A stretch of 64,000 bases of DNA from Sphingomonas sp. (GCF_017304635.1 NZ_JAFKMA010000001.1:372001-436000); one strand, 5' to 3'. Positions 38,361-49,475 are shown, numbered from the stretch's first letter. Notes: generated by a model from the letters alone, not told the origin. Numbers and translations are program-made.

Positions 38361-38609
38361 ATGTCCAACCGGCAATTCCACTGGCTGACGATCGGACTGG
38401 CGGTAGTCGCCAGCGTCGCCGGCGGCGTGCTGATCGGCGAGCAGGCGAGCGCCGATTTCGATCCCTATTACGCCAGGATCGCCGCGCAGACGACGCACTA
38501 TACCTCGCGTGGGGTGCAGGTCGTGCGCGATACCGACGCCACCCCGACCACGCCCGATTATGCCGACACGTCGGGGTATCAGCGGGCCAGCGACGAAACC
38601 AATTATTGA
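38361..38609 (+). CDS. Small membrane-anchored or exported hypothetical protein
   Basis: An 82-residue protein with one N-terminal hydrophobic segment (about 8-27: W-L-T-I-G-L-A-V-V-A-S-V-A-G-G), then an acidic/Thr/Tyr-rich soluble part (D-F-D-P-Y-Y-A-R-I). It lies between adk and the rpsM promoter, 44 bp after adk. It has no named family that I recognise. Confidence 0.55.
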   Translation: MSNRQFHWLTIGLAVVASVAGGVLIGEQASADFDPYYARIAAQTTHYTSRGVQVVRDTDATPTTPDYADTSGYQRASDETNY

Positions 38610-38646
38610 CGCTCCGCGTTGATATCGGCTGACCGTCGCCCCGCGC

Positions 38647-38675
38647 TTGACAGGGTGACGACTCATACCTAGATG
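38647..38675 (+). promoter_or_regulatory. Candidate sigma-70 promoter for the alpha operon (rpsM)
   Basis: TTGACA at 38647-38652 and TAGATG at 38670-38675 have 17-bp spacing. They lie about 135 bp before rpsM in the only sizable gap of this block. Confidence 0.6.
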
Positions 38676-38808
38676 AGCGGCCTTCCGATACTCCGGCTGC
38701 CCGGCGGCGCTTGCCTGCGTCCGCCGCTGTCGTGCGTTTCGGATCAACGCGTTGAGATGGGGTCCGTGGCAGCCATGCCGGCCTCGTGGAGCTAGGAGAA
38801 TTTAGTTC

Positions 38809-39177
38809 ATGGCACGTATTGCGGGTGTCAATATCCCGACCAACAAGCGCGTTATCATCGCGCTGACCTACATTCACGGCATCGGCCCGGCCAAGGCCAA
38901 GGAAATCACCGAGAAGCTGAACATTGCGCCGGCTACTCGCGTGCAGGACCTGACCGATCAGGAAGTGCTGCAGATCCGCGAGGCGATCGACGCCGGCTAC
39001 ACCGTGGAGGGTGACCTCCGCCGTGAGACCGCGATGAACATCAAGCGGCTGATGGATCTGGCCTGCTATCGTGGGCTCCGCCATCGCAAGGGCCTGCCGG
39101 TCCGCGGCCAGCGCACGCACACCAATGCGCGCACCCGCAAGGGCAAGGCCAAGCCGATCGCCGGCAAGAAGAAGTAA
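38809..39177 (+). CDS. rpsM: 30S ribosomal protein S13 (uS13)
   Basis: A 122-residue 30S head protein contacting the P-site tRNA and bridges B1. It starts [10 protein letters not shown] and ends with the [14 protein letters not shown] motif. No rpmJ or infA precedes it, unlike in E. coli. GGAG lies upstream. Confidence 0.97.
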   Translation: MARIAGVNIPTNKRVIIALTYIHGIGPAKAKEITEKLNIAPATRVQDLTDQEVLQIREAIDAGYTVEGDLRRETAMNIKRLMDLACYRGLRHRKGLPVRGQRTHTNARTRKGKAKPIAGKKK

Positions 39178-39260
39178 GCCGCGCTCGCTCGCGCGGAGCG
39201 TGTAAAGTTTGTCAACTTTGCCGCTTCTTCCGTCTCAGGATTTAGGTCAGGAATTCGAAA

Positions 39261-39650
39261 ATGGCACGTGAACCGCAGCGCATTCGGCGCCGTGAACGCA
39301 AGAACATCACCGCCGGCGTCGCCCATGTGAACGCCAGCTTCAACAATACCATGATTACCATCACCGATGCCCAGGGCAATGCGATCAGCTGGTCCTCCGC
39401 CGGGATGATGGGGTTCAAGGGTTCGCGCAAGTCGACCCCGTATGCGGCGCAGGTCGCCGCCGAGGATGCGGGCCGCAAGGCCGCCGAGCACGGCGTCCGC
39501 ACGCTTGAGGTCGAGGTCAAGGGTCCGGGTTCGGGCCGCGAGAGCGCCTTGCGCGCGTTGCAGGCGGTCGGTTTCCAGATCACCTCGATACGCGACGTGA
39601 CCTCGATCCCGCACAACGGCGTGCGCCCGTCGAAGCGTCGCCGCGTCTGA
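39261..39650 (+). CDS. rpsK: 30S ribosomal protein S11 (uS11)
   Basis: A 129-residue 30S platform protein. It has [31 protein letters not shown] and the C-terminal [12 protein letters not shown]. Confidence 0.97.
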   Translation: MAREPQRIRRRERKNITAGVAHVNASFNNTMITITDAQGNAISWSSAGMMGFKGSRKSTPYAAQVAAEDAGRKAAEHGVRTLEVEVKGPGSGRESALRALQAVGFQITSIRDVTSIPHNGVRPSKRRRV

Positions 39651-39744
39651 TTTCGCCTGGCCGGCGCGCGGTTGATCGCGCGGCGCCGGCATCCGCCCAC
39701 GGCCAGGGGTTCAGCCCGCCCCGGCCCAACAGAGGGAAGCCCCC

Positions 39745-40806
39745 GTGTCGGTCAATGCAAAGAATTGGCAGGAACTGAAGAAGCCCAACGCGCTCGACAA
39801 GAAGAGCGGCGACGGGAAGAGCAAGGCGACCTTCGTCGCCGAGCCGCTCGAGCGTGGCTTCGGTCTGACGCTCGGCAACGCGCTGCGGCGCGTGCTGCTG
39901 TCGAGCCTGCAGGGCGCGGCGGTGACCTCGATCAAGATCGAGAACGTGCTGCACGAGTTCAGCTCGCTCGCGGGTGTCCGTGAGGACGTCACCGACATCG
40001 TGCTCAACGTGAAGCAGATCGCGCTGAAGATGCAGGGCGAGGGGCCGAAGCGCCTCCAGCTCTCGGCGACCGGTCCGGCCGACGTGAAGGCGGGCGACAT
40101 CGCGGTGTCGGGCGATATCGAGGTGATGAATCCCGATCTCCTGATTTGCCACCTCGACGAGGGCGCGACGCTCAACATGGAACTGACCGCGGACGTCGGT
40201 AAGGGCTATGTCGCGGCGGTCGCCAACCGCCCGGCCGACGCGCCGATCGGCCTGATCCCGGTCGATGCGCTATATTCGCCGGTGCGTCAGGTGTCGTACA
40301 AGGTCGAGAACACCCGCGTCGGGCAGGAGCTCGACTACGACAAGCTGACGTTGTCGATCGAGACCGACGGCACGGTGACGCCGGAGGACGCGCTCGCCTA
40401 TGCCGCGCGCATCCTGCAGGACCAGCTCGCGCTGTTCGTCCACTTCGACGATTCGGCGATCACGCGCTCGGCCCCGATCGGCCTCGCCGCCGCCCCCGCC
40501 GACACCGGCGTTTCGGGCGACACGCAGCAGATCAACCGCTACCTGCTCAAGAAGGTCGACGAGCTCGAACTGTCGGTCCGCTCGGCCAACTGCCTCAAGA
40601 ACGACAACATCATCTATATCGGCGATCTGGTCGGCAAGACCGAAGCCGAGATGCTGCGCACGCCGAACTTCGGCCGCAAGTCGCTCAACGAGATCAAGGA
40701 AGTGCTGTCGTCGATGGGCCTGCGCCTCGGCATGGAAGTGCCGGGCTGGCCGCCCGAGAACATCGAAGAGATGGCGAAGAAGCTCGAGCAGGAGATTATG
40801 GGCTAA
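39745..40806 (+). CDS. rpoA: RNA polymerase alpha subunit
   Basis: A 353-residue subunit that assembles core RNA polymerase and contacts UP elements and activators. [25 protein letters not shown] dimerisation segment. [15 protein letters not shown] with helix-hairpin-helix [22 protein letters not shown] start; 95 bp after rpsK. Confidence 0.98.
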   Translation: MSVNAKNWQELKKPNALDKKSGDGKSKATFVAEPLERGFGLTLGNALRRVLLSSLQGAAVTSIKIENVLHEFSSLAGVREDVTDIVLNVKQIALKMQGEGPKRLQLSATGPADVKAGDIAVSGDIEVMNPDLLICHLDEGATLNMELTADVGKGYVAAVANRPADAPIGLIPVDALYSPVRQVSYKVENTRVGQELDYDKLTLSIETDGTVTPEDALAYAARILQDQLALFVHFDDSAITRSAPIGLAAAPADTGVSGDTQQINRYLLKKVDELELSVRSANCLKNDNIIYIGDLVGKTEAEMLRTPNFGRKSLNEIKEVLSSMGLRLGMEVPGWPPENIEEMAKKLEQEIMG

Positions 40807-40991
40807 GCCGCACGGAGTTAGCGACGCTAACTCCGAGACGGCGAAAGCCCGGCCGGCGAGCCGCGAGGCTCGTCCGACGACGCGGGATTTACTCCCGCGT
40901 CGGGCCTGCGAGATAGGTGTTGGTGACCACCTCAAGCGTCACCAGGCCCGGGGTACCTCACACGGCCCCCTGACGAACGAAGGAAACGAAA
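40807..40991. repeat. Cluster of hairpins between rpoA and rplQ
   Basis: CGGAGTTAGCG-ACG-CTAACTCCG (about 40817-40839) and CGACGCGGGA-TTTAC-TCCCGCGTCG (about 40878-40902) are perfect stems. Similar modules occur at 41882-41990. No gene present. Confidence 0.65.
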
Positions 40992-41414
40992 ATGCGTCAC
41001 AAGGTTGGCGGTCGCAAGCTTCAGCGTACGTCGGCGCACCGCGCCGCGCTGTTCCGCAACATGGCGGCCGCGCTCATCAAGCACGAGCAGATCACCACGA
41101 CCCTCGCCAAGGCGAAGGAGCTTCGCCCGTATGTCGAGAAGCTGGTCACGCTGGCGAAGAAGGGCGGGCTGTCGAACCGTCGCCTCGCGCATGCCCGCCT
41201 GCTCGACGATGCGCAGCTGGTGAAGCTGTTCGAGACGATCGGCACGCGTTACGCGAGCCGCAACGGCGGCTACACGCGCATCATCAAGGCCGGCATCCGC
41301 GCGTCGGACGCCTCGCCGATGGCGATCATCGAGTTCGTCGATCGCGACGTCAGCGCCAAGGGCCAGGATTCAGGTCCGGTGATAACCGACGAGGATTTCG
41401 ACGAGGCGGCCTGA
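40992..41414 (+). CDS. rplQ: 50S ribosomal protein L17 (bL17)
   Basis: A 140-residue tunnel-exit protein. It starts [13 protein letters not shown] and contains [18 protein letters not shown]-terminal extension about 13 residues beyond E. coli. Last gene of the ribosomal cluster, followed by a strong terminator. Confidence 0.97.
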   Translation: MRHKVGGRKLQRTSAHRAALFRNMAAALIKHEQITTTLAKAKELRPYVEKLVTLAKKGGLSNRRLAHARLLDDAQLVKLFETIGTRYASRNGGYTRIIKAGIRASDASPMAIIEFVDRDVSAKGQDSGPVITDEDFDEAA

Positions 41415-41520
41415 GGTCGGCGTCGGGAAGTAGCGAAGCTGGTTCCCGATTGATCGCCGACCCCGGCCGGCCTCGCGATAGCGAGGTCCGACGACGCGGC
41501 TTCGCCGCGGCGGGTCACAG

Positions 41521-41561
41521 AAAAAAGGCCGCGTTTCCAATCGGAAGCGCGGCCCTTTTTT
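41521..41561. terminator. Bidirectional-type Rho-independent terminator after rplQ
   Basis: AAAAAAGGCCGCG(T)TTCC - AATC - GGAAGCGCGGCC - CTTTTTT: long stem with A-run before and T-run after. It ends the translation cluster. Confidence 0.93.
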
Positions 41562-41626
41562 CGATAGCGCCTCGTCGTCACAGGACTAGACTGGACCCGA
41601 CGGATGCTCCGTCGCGGAGAGAGTTG

Positions 41627-41833
41627 ATGAACCGGATCGCGTTGATTGTCGCTGCAGCGGCCATGACGGCCATCGGGCTGCCGGCCGAAGCCAAGGTCTG
41701 CCGCACCTATTATCGCGGCCATCGCGTCCTTTGCCACAAGGCATTCCGACCGAGCATCAATCTCAAGCGCCGGCACCCGGTCAAGGTGGTCCGCTGTCGC
41801 AACCACGGGCGCAATGTGAACTGCCATCGGTAA
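41627..41833 (+). CDS. Small secreted cationic four-cysteine peptide
   Basis: A 68-residue product: signal peptide to about residue 22 (A-I-G-L-P-A-E-A), then a roughly 46-residue mature part unusually rich in Arg, Lys and His with four cysteines ([12 protein letters not shown] ... [14 protein letters not shown]), giving two possible disulfides. GGAGAGAG precedes the ATG. It is alone between two near-identical terminators. Similar small basic exported proteins exist in sphingomonads with no known role; antimicrobial or polyanion-binding activity would be speculation. Confidence 0.65.
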   Translation: MNRIALIVAAAAMTAIGLPAEAKVCRTYYRGHRVLCHKAFRPSINLKRRHPVKVVRCRNHGRNVNCHR

Positions 41834-41836
41834 CGG

Positions 41837-41880
41837 AAAAAGGGCCGCGCTTCCCGGATGGAAGCGCGGCCCTTTCTTTC
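41837..41880 (+). terminator. Rho-independent terminator of the small peptide gene
   Basis: AAAAAGGGCCGCGCTTCC - CGGAT - GGAAGCGCGGCCC - TTTCTTTCC. The stem is almost the same as the terminator at 41521-41561. Confidence 0.9.
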
Positions 41881-41881
41881 C

Positions 41882-41990
41882 AACGGTGGCGCGGGAGTAA
41901 ATCCCGCGCCGTCGGTCGGGGCGGGCTGACCCGCCCCGCCGGCCGCGCTTCGCGGTCTCCGGATTAGCTCACGCTAATCCGGTGCCGCTC
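41882..41990. repeat. Array of five consecutive short palindromes
   Basis: In order: GCGCGGGA-GTAAA-TCCCGCGC, CGGGGCGGG-CTGA-CCCGCCCCG, CCGCG-CTT-CGCGG, CCGGATTAGC-TCAC-GCTAATCCGG, GGTGCCGCT-C-AGCGGCACC. The last overlaps the 3' end of the glycine-zipper gene. The first matches a module at 40878-40902. Confidence 0.7.
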
Positions 41991-42531
41991 AGCGGCACCG
42001 ATACTGGTCGTTCGACTGCTCGGCCTTCTTGCCGAGCAACGCACCCAGCGCGCCGCCGATCAGCGTCCCGCCGATCCGGTTGCGGCCGCCATAGACGACG
42101 TTGCCCAGAATACCGCCGGCGGCGGCACCGATGATGAGGCCGGTCGTGCCGTCCGAACGCTTGCAGTAGTAGCGACCGTCCGACCCGCGATAGACCTGGT
42201 CGTTCGAGGTCAGCACCCGCTCCTGATAGCGGGGATCGTCGCGATAATAACGCGAGGCGTCATAATCCGTCGCATAACGCGTGTCGTAGGCGGGATTGTA
42301 TGCCGGCGGCGGGGCGTTGTAGCTCTGGTTATAGTAACCGCTGCGCTGGTCGCGGCGCACGGCCTGGTCGTAATAGGCGCGCTCGCGCTGATACAGCGCG
42401 GTTTCGTTGTCGTAGCGGCGCTGGGCATCGTCCATGCGACGCTGCTCCGATGCGGTCTGCGCATTCGCCGGCGCGAGCGGCGCGGCGATCGCGGAAAGGG
42501 CGACGAGGGCGATAGGAAGCACGCGATACAT
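41989..42531 (-). CDS. Glycine-zipper 2TM domain exported protein
   Basis: A 180-residue protein with a signal peptide (M-Y-R-V-L-P-I-A-L-V-A-L-S-A-I-A, cleavage near A-N-A-Q). A Tyr/Arg/Asp-rich region (about 25-120) follows, then two glycine-zipper helices (G-L-I-I-G-A-A-A-G-G-I-L-G-N and I-G-G-T-L-I-G-G-A-L-G-A-L-L-G) as in 17-kDa surface-antigen-like outer-membrane proteins. Short, alone, divergent from the prolyl oligopeptidase gene. Confidence 0.85.
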   Translation of the reverse strand: MYRVLPIALVALSAIAAPLAPANAQTASEQRRMDDAQRRYDNETALYQRERAYYDQAVRRDQRSGYYNQSYNAPPPAYNPAYDTRYATDYDASRYYRDDPRYQERVLTSNDQVYRGSDGRYYCKRSDGTTGLIIGAAAGGILGNVVYGGRNRIGGTLIGGALGALLGKKAEQSNDQYRCR

Positions 42532-42672
42532 GATCTTCTCCTTGAATGGTCGAGCCACAACGCATCGCGGCCGGAACGGGTCCGTATCGGTTTCGCCCTT
42601 GCTGGCGGTTGAACGGCGCGGCGGGAATGCTAGGCAAGGACAGCGTTCCTTTTCCTTGCCCGGAGTTCGTCG

Positions 42673-44820
<2,148 letters not shown>

Positions 44821-44829
44821 TCGTCATGG

Positions 44830-44859
44830 AAGGCGTCGTGCTTCTAGGCGCGACGCCCT
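44830..44859. terminator. Possible hairpin terminator between convergent genes
   Basis: GGCGTCG (44832-44838) pairs with CGACGCC (44851-44857). Only a short A-run follows, so termination is plausible mainly for the minus-strand gene. Confidence 0.4.
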
Positions 44860-44880
44860 CGAAAAATATCGGTCGAACGA

Positions 44881-45204
44881 TCAGCGCGCCGCCATCTGCG
44901 GCAACCTGACGAGCGCGCGGCGAGCGATGTCGTGCGACCAGACTGCGTCGCCGGTCGGGGTCATCATCATCTCGTTGTCGCGCGCGAGCGCGGCGCGATA
45001 GGCGGTGGCGGCATCGGTCGTACGACCGGCGCTGCGATACGCCTGGGCGAGCTCGATATAGGCCCCGCCGTCGCGCGGCGCGACGCGGACGATCGTCTCG
45101 TTCGACTGGATGTCGGTGGCGACGCGCATCGTCCTGCCGGTATCCGCCGATGCCATGGTCGTCATCGTCGCGACGGCCGTCGCGAAAATCGCCAGCTTCA
45201 TCAT
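44881..45204 (-). CDS. Small exported protein with one TPR-like helix pair
   Basis: A 107-residue protein with a signal peptide (M-M-K-L-A-I-F-A-T-A-V-A-T-M-T). The middle (G-A-Y-I-E-L-A-Q-A-Y-R-S-A-G-R-T-T-D-A-A-T-A-Y-R-A-A-L) fits a single tetratricopeptide unit. AAGGAGACAAGAGG precedes the two ATG codons (45204, 45201). Function unknown. Confidence 0.65.
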   Translation of the reverse strand: MMKLAIFATAVATMTTMASADTGRTMRVATDIQSNETIVRVAPRDGGAYIELAQAYRSAGRTTDAATAYRAALARDNEMMMTPTGDAVWSHDIARRALVRLPQMAAR

Positions 45205-45342
45205 CCTCTTGTCTCCTTCACCTCGCGCTGTTCCGCGATGTTACAGAATGATGACATAATCATTGCAGTTTTGTGAAGCGATTTCTAGCGCGACGCCGCT
45301 CGCAAAACTGGCGCGACGCCCGCCTGCTCGCTATCGGACGCC

Positions 45343-46911
45343 ATGACCCAGACCCCGGCCACTTTTGGCGATTCGATCCTCATCGTCGATTTCGGCAGTC
45401 AGGTGACTCAGCTCATCGCGCGACGCGTGCGCGAGGCGGGAGTCTATTCGGAGATCGCCCCGTTCCAGGCGGCCGAGGCGGCGTTCGAGCGGATGCGGCC
45501 GCGCGGGGTCATCCTGTCCGGCAGCCCGGCAAGCGTGCTCGACCCCGACAGCCCGCGCATCCCGCAACCGATCCTCGACAGCGGCCTTCCGATCATGGGC
45601 ATCTGCTACGGCCAGCAGGCGCTGATGCACCAGCTCGGCGGTACGGTGGAGCTGGGCGACAGCGGCGAGTTCGGGCGGGCGTTCATCGAGGTCGATGACG
45701 GCTGCGTCCTGTTCGACGGGCTGTGGCGCGAAGGCGAAACGCATCAGGTGTGGATGAGCCACGGCGACAAGGTGACGGCGCTCGCGCCCGGCTTCCGCCC
45801 CGTCGCCGCCAGCCCCGGTGCGCCGTTCGCGGTGATCGCCGACGACGCACGTCGCTATTACGCGATGCAGTTCCACCCGGAAGTGGCCCACACTCCCGAT
45901 GGCGCCCGGCTGATCGCCAATTTCGCGCGGCACGTCTGCGGGCTGAAGGGCGACTGGTCGATGGCCGAGTTCCGCGCCGCCAAGATCGCCGAGATCCGGG
46001 CGCAGGTCGGCGACGGCAAGGTCATTTGCGGCCTGTCGGGTGGGGTCGATTCAGCGGTCGCGGCCGTCCTGATCCATGAGGCGATCGGCCACCAGCTGAC
46101 CTGCGTGTTCGTCGATCACGGGCTGATGCGGGCCGGGGAGGCGGACCAGGTCGTCTCGCTGTTCCGCAATCACTACAACATCCCGCTCGTCCACGTGAAC
46201 GCCGAGACGCTGTTCCTGAGCGGTCTCGCCGGCGTCACCGACCCCGAGGCCAAGCGCAAGTTCATCGGCAAGACCTTCATCGACGTGTTCGAGGCCGAGG
46301 CGAATAAGATCGGCGGCGCCGGCTTCCTGGCGCAGGGCACGCTGTATCCCGACGTGATCGAGAGCGTGTCGTTCACCGGCGGTCCGTCGGTGACGATCAA
46401 GAGCCACCACAATGTCGGCGGCCTGCCCGAGCGGATGAACATGCAACTCGTCGAGCCGCTGCGCGAACTGTTCAAGGACGAGGTCCGCGCGCTTGGTCGC
46501 GAGCTCGGCCTGCCGGACATCTTCGTCGGCCGTCATCCCTTTCCCGGGCCGGGTCTGGCGATCCGCATCCCGGGCGAGGTGACCAAGGAGCGTTGCGACA
46601 TCCTGCGCAAGGCCGATGCGATCTACCTCGAGGAAATTCGCAACGCCGGGCTGTACGATGCGATCTGGCAGGCGTTCGCGGTGCTGCTGCCGGTCAAGAG
46701 CGTCGGCGTGATGGGCGACGGCCGCACCTATGACAGCGTGCTGGCGTTGCGCGCGGTGACCTCGGTCGACGGGATGACGGCGGACGCCTACCATTTCAGC
46801 GGCGAGTTCCTATCGCGCGTGGCGACGCGGATCATCAACGAAGTGCGCGGGATCAACCGCGTGACCTACGACTATACGTCGAAGCCGCCGGGGACGATCG
46901 AGTGGGAATGA
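45343..46911 (+). CDS. guaA: GMP synthase (glutamine-hydrolysing)
   Basis: A 522-residue bifunctional enzyme converting XMP to GMP. Class-I glutaminase domain: catalytic Cys in G-I-C-Y-G-Q-Q and His-Glu in M-Q-F-H-P-E. ATP-pyrophosphatase domain: P-loop G-L-S-G-G-V-D-S. The C-terminal dimerisation domain ends with the invariant P-P-G-T-I-E-W-E. The gene is complete, although its 3' end is a known integration hot spot for genomic islands and the accessory region starts right after it. Confidence 0.97.
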   Translation: MTQTPATFGDSILIVDFGSQVTQLIARRVREAGVYSEIAPFQAAEAAFERMRPRGVILSGSPASVLDPDSPRIPQPILDSGLPIMGICYGQQALMHQLGGTVELGDSGEFGRAFIEVDDGCVLFDGLWREGETHQVWMSHGDKVTALAPGFRPVAASPGAPFAVIADDARRYYAMQFHPEVAHTPDGARLIANFARHVCGLKGDWSMAEFRAAKIAEIRAQVGDGKVICGLSGGVDSAVAAVLIHEAIGHQLTCVFVDHGLMRAGEADQVVSLFRNHYNIPLVHVNAETLFLSGLAGVTDPEAKRKFIGKTFIDVFEAEANKIGGAGFLAQGTLYPDVIESVSFTGGPSVTIKSHHNVGGLPERMNMQLVEPLRELFKDEVRALGRELGLPDIFVGRHPFPGPGLAIRIPGEVTKERCDILRKADAIYLEEIRNAGLYDAIWQAFAVLLPVKSVGVMGDGRTYDSVLALRAVTSVDGMTADAYHFSGEFLSRVATRIINEVRGINRVTYDYTSKPPGTIEWE

Positions 46912-47347
46912 GGACCTGGTAATTATCGTTAGGTTTCAATGATTTATGTAATTGCCGCGAACAATCCACTCCACATTGTCAATTGGGCATAAGCCTCTGA
47001 TATATATGAGAAGCGAGCCCGCATTCTCCGAAATCAAGCGGCGCGTTTTGACGGTATTGCTGACGGTATCGCGGAGCGCCTGTCTCCTTGAATTTACCAG
47101 TACCGTCACCCCATAATGGGCCTGACGGTATTGAAATCTCCATTAACATGTTGAAAAATAAGACAATATTCTATTGTTGATGCCGGAAACCTCGTTGACG
47201 GTATCGGCGGCTAAGCGATTGAAAAGATTGGCTGTTGTCCTAAGCTGTCCGTTGATACCGTGACGTTCCTGGCCCTTACTTTTTATGCCGTGCGGCCGAA
47301 ACCTCGTGCTTGCTACATTTCCTCTCACGGCAAATGGACATCGTCGC
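46912..47347. other. Low-GC junction with iterated TGACGGTAT(T/C)G motifs (candidate attachment/arm-site region)
   Basis: A 436-bp gene-free stretch that is clearly more A+T rich than guaA. The motif TGACGGTAT(T/C)G occurs at 47049-47059, 47061-47071, 47123-47133 and 47196-47206. Inverted partial copies are TACCGTCA at 47101-47108 and GATACCGT at 47253-47260. A short AT-rich TATATAT tract is at about 46998-47004. Such iterated short sites are what integrase arm-binding regions look like. Confidence 0.5.
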
Positions 47348-47953
47348 ATGAACGAGCGCGCAAGACCCCTATCGAAGATCGTCGACTACGATCGGTCGCC
47401 GTTTGGTCGAGATCCCGCTATAGTCCCGCTGATCTCGGGTGATGGTGCGCGCGCCTATTATCGCGTCGGCTATCTCGCCTGCGCGCAGGATACGGCTGCC
47501 GATTTGCGCGGACGGCGCGGAGCCAATGCCTCGGCGATGCCCGTGCTCTTCCTCTTTCGCCATTATGTCGAGCTAGCCTTGAAGGACATTCTCGCTGCGG
47601 CTGGTGCGTTCGCCATCGAGCTTGTCGATAGGAAATTCGGCCACGATCTTGATGCACTTTGGCAGGAGGCCGGCAAGGTTTTCGATAATTTCGGGTGTCA
47701 GCCGACTGAAGAACATTGTTCCCTGATCACCGAATTGATCGAGCTAGACGGGCGGGCAGACGCTTTTCGTTACGCACTCGACAAGCGGGACCAGAGACAA
47801 TTCGAGAGGATCGGCAGCGTGAATCTCGACACGCTGGTTCGTGCGATCGATTCAACCTCCACGCTATTCGAGCGATTACTCGATAAGATGGAGGAAACAG
47901 AGACCGAAATGGACGAAATGATCACCGAAGCCATCGCGCGTGACCCATATTGA
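47348..47953 (+). CDS. Hypothetical mainly helical protein at the island's left end
   Basis: A 201-residue cytoplasmic protein, not recognised. Visible: V-L-F-L-F-R-H-Y-V-E-L-A-L-K-D-I-L near residues 65-81 (Arg-His in an amphipathic helix), F-G-H-D-L-D-A-L-W near 98-106, and an acidic C-terminal helix (E-E-T-E-T-E-M-D-E-M). The R-H-Y-V-E-L and G-H-x-L-x-x-L-W pattern recalls HEPN-like helical proteins, but a clear R-x4-6-H pair was not established. First gene after guaA, with lower G+C. No close partner. Confidence 0.5.
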   Translation: MNERARPLSKIVDYDRSPFGRDPAIVPLISGDGARAYYRVGYLACAQDTAADLRGRRGANASAMPVLFLFRHYVELALKDILAAAGAFAIELVDRKFGHDLDALWQEAGKVFDNFGCQPTEEHCSLITELIELDGRADAFRYALDKRDQRQFERIGSVNLDTLVRAIDSTSTLFERLLDKMEETETEMDEMITEAIARDPY

Positions 47954-48013
47954 TCTAGCCACGCATGTCGAAATCGATCCAACTTCTCCATGTGGGCGCC
48001 AAAAAGATTTTGG

Positions 48014-48931
48014 TTAAGCTGCAGATAATAGGAGCGTCGTCTGCCGAGCTTTCCTCAACGCATGAACCAAGATGAAGACTTGGTGGGTCTGGGTGAACGA
48101 TTCGGCGATACATTCATGACGATCGCCATTTCGATCGATCAATACCACCTCTCGCTTACCCGACGATTTACGCCCGGCCAACGGGATGAGGCGGCCAAAC
48201 TGGTCGTCGGGGGTATAAATCGATGCCCAAGCACACTCACCAAAGGTGGAGAGGAAACTGCTTGATGCAATGACGCGGCGGAGCGTGGCGCGAAAGCCAT
48301 CGCCCTCGATTAACTCAGGTGGATTGAGCACCAACACTACGCAACAGCGTTCATTTTTCGACACATACTGACGGATGCAAGAATAGAGTGAAGCATCGAA
48401 TTGCTTAGCGAGGCGGATCGGTGTCCAAATCTCAAACTTGAGATCTGCCGCCATGTGATGAAAGGTGTCATTCTGGAATAGCACTTCCGAAGCGAAAACA
48501 TTTGCCTCGCGATCGAACAGTTCAGCCGCCTCAGGATCGAGCGCTTTGTCACAATCCTCCACGAGCTTGTACATGACCCTCTGCCATGGCAGGAAACCGT
48601 GGCCGGCTTCGTGGAGGGTAACAAAGCGCTTCTTCACCGGCATTAGAAGTTGGTCGAGAAAGATCAGACCGGCGGCCGCGTCGAACAGCCCTATGACCTT
48701 CGACAGCGCGCGCTTGAGCGCATCGCCCGCTTTCATGCGCATCTTTGTGAGGAAGCCCTCGTTAAGAACGTCCTCTTTGACCTCTTCTACCTTGGCCACG
48801 GCCAGGATGTCTTTGATCGGCGTTGGGAGGACGCCGAGCGCGCCTGCTTCGCGTAGCGCGCGCTCGGCTTCAGTTCGGACCTTCGCCAGCTGACCGGGGG
48901 TCAGGCTGCAATCGTCTGGCCGACGCGTCAT
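48014..48931 (-). CDS. ImmA/IrrE-type metallopeptidase
   Basis: A 305-residue protein with the zinc-peptidase motif H-E-A-G-H (107-111) and the third ligand in R-E-A-N (E142), as in ImmA/IrrE proteases, which cleave XRE-type repressors to switch on mobile elements or stress genes. The C-terminal 150 residues are a separate domain with no recognised family. ATGA overlap with the upstream XRE gene makes a repressor-protease pair. Confidence 0.88.
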   Translation of the reverse strand: MTRRPDDCSLTPGQLAKVRTEAERALREAGALGVLPTPIKDILAVAKVEEVKEDVLNEGFLTKMRMKAGDALKRALSKVIGLFDAAAGLIFLDQLLMPVKKRFVTLHEAGHGFLPWQRVMYKLVEDCDKALDPEAAELFDREANVFASEVLFQNDTFHHMAADLKFEIWTPIRLAKQFDASLYSCIRQYVSKNERCCVVLVLNPPELIEGDGFRATLRRVIASSSFLSTFGECAWASIYTPDDQFGRLIPLAGRKSSGKREVVLIDRNGDRHECIAESFTQTHQVFILVHALRKARQTTLLLSAA

Positions 48932-49311
48932 TTATTACGCTGCCACCGGATATACGCGAGATGGTCCATTAACGCTTGCTCCTCGTCGGCACTAAGATTT
49001 TCGATCGAGAAGGTTGCGGCCTTCCCATGCTTTGCACCCTCCGCACGGTCACTGTTGGGCGCGATATATCCCGCACGCTCCATCAAAGTCTCATAGGGCA
49101 CGGTTAAAGCCGTCGACAGGGCATACAAAATGTGCGGCGAGGGCTTATTGATCTTGCCGGTCTCAAGCTGGCTTAAATAGGCGTTGCTGACTTCCTTTCC
49201 CGTCGCTTCCTCGACGTCCCTGAGTGAGAGATCGAGACCAAGCCGAACACTTTTGAGATATCGGCCCAGTCCCTCCGGCCTCCCCGCATTTGTGTCTGCT
49301 TCATCACTCAT
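48928..49311 (-). CDS. XRE-family helix-turn-helix repressor
   Basis: A 127-residue protein. The HTH occupies about 17-75 (L-G-R-Y-L-K-S-V-R-L..L-S-L-R-D-V-E-E-A-T-G..S-N-A-Y-L-S-Q-L-E-T-G-K-I-N-K-P), followed by a linker and an acidic C-terminus (S-A-D-E-E-Q-A-L-M-D-H-L-A-Y-I-R-W). ATG at 49311 after AGGAGG. It is divergent from the ubiquitin-like operon across a 164-bp gap with repeated inverted motifs, and is the obvious candidate regulator of both directions, released by the coupled ImmA/IrrE peptidase. Confidence 0.88.
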   Translation of the reverse strand: MSDEADTNAGRPEGLGRYLKSVRLGLDLSLRDVEEATGKEVSNAYLSQLETGKINKPSPHILYALSTALTVPYETLMERAGYIAPNSDRAEGAKHGKAATFSIENLSADEEQALMDHLAYIRWQRNK

Positions 49312-49475
49312 CTGGCCTCCTTGCTGAAAGTCGGACGCAGAATCCGACACATGACTCCTAGCCAAGACCGCTAAATATGTCAAGCGATGCTAAGTTTATG
49401 CTTGACGTTCTTAGCAATGCTCGGCGATATTAGCGGAACCGGCAAAGGAGCCGGCAACGCCCTGGAGGCATATTG
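49312..49475. promoter_or_regulatory. Divergent promoter/operator region between XRE repressor and Ubl operon
   Basis: Plus-strand promoter candidate: TTGACG (49402-49407), 18-bp spacer, GATATT (49426-49431). Minus-strand candidate: TTGACA (49383-49378), 17-bp spacer, TAGGAG. Two nested inverted repeats cover both: CCGCTAAATAT (49368-49378) with ATATTAGCGG (49427-49436), and TGCTAAG (49388-49394) with CTTAGCA (49410-49416). All share a GCTAA core, as expected of repressor half-sites. GGAGG at 49464-49468 serves the first Ubl gene. Confidence 0.6.

Noticed and set aside
46890-46911. guaA as truncated by island insertion
   Set aside because: The C-terminal P-P-G-T-I-E-W-E is intact, so the gene is complete; any insertion preserved the 3' end.
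47348-47953. Firm HEPN nuclease assignment
   Set aside because: The R-x4-6-H catalytic pair could not be placed convincingly, so it is left as hypothetical.
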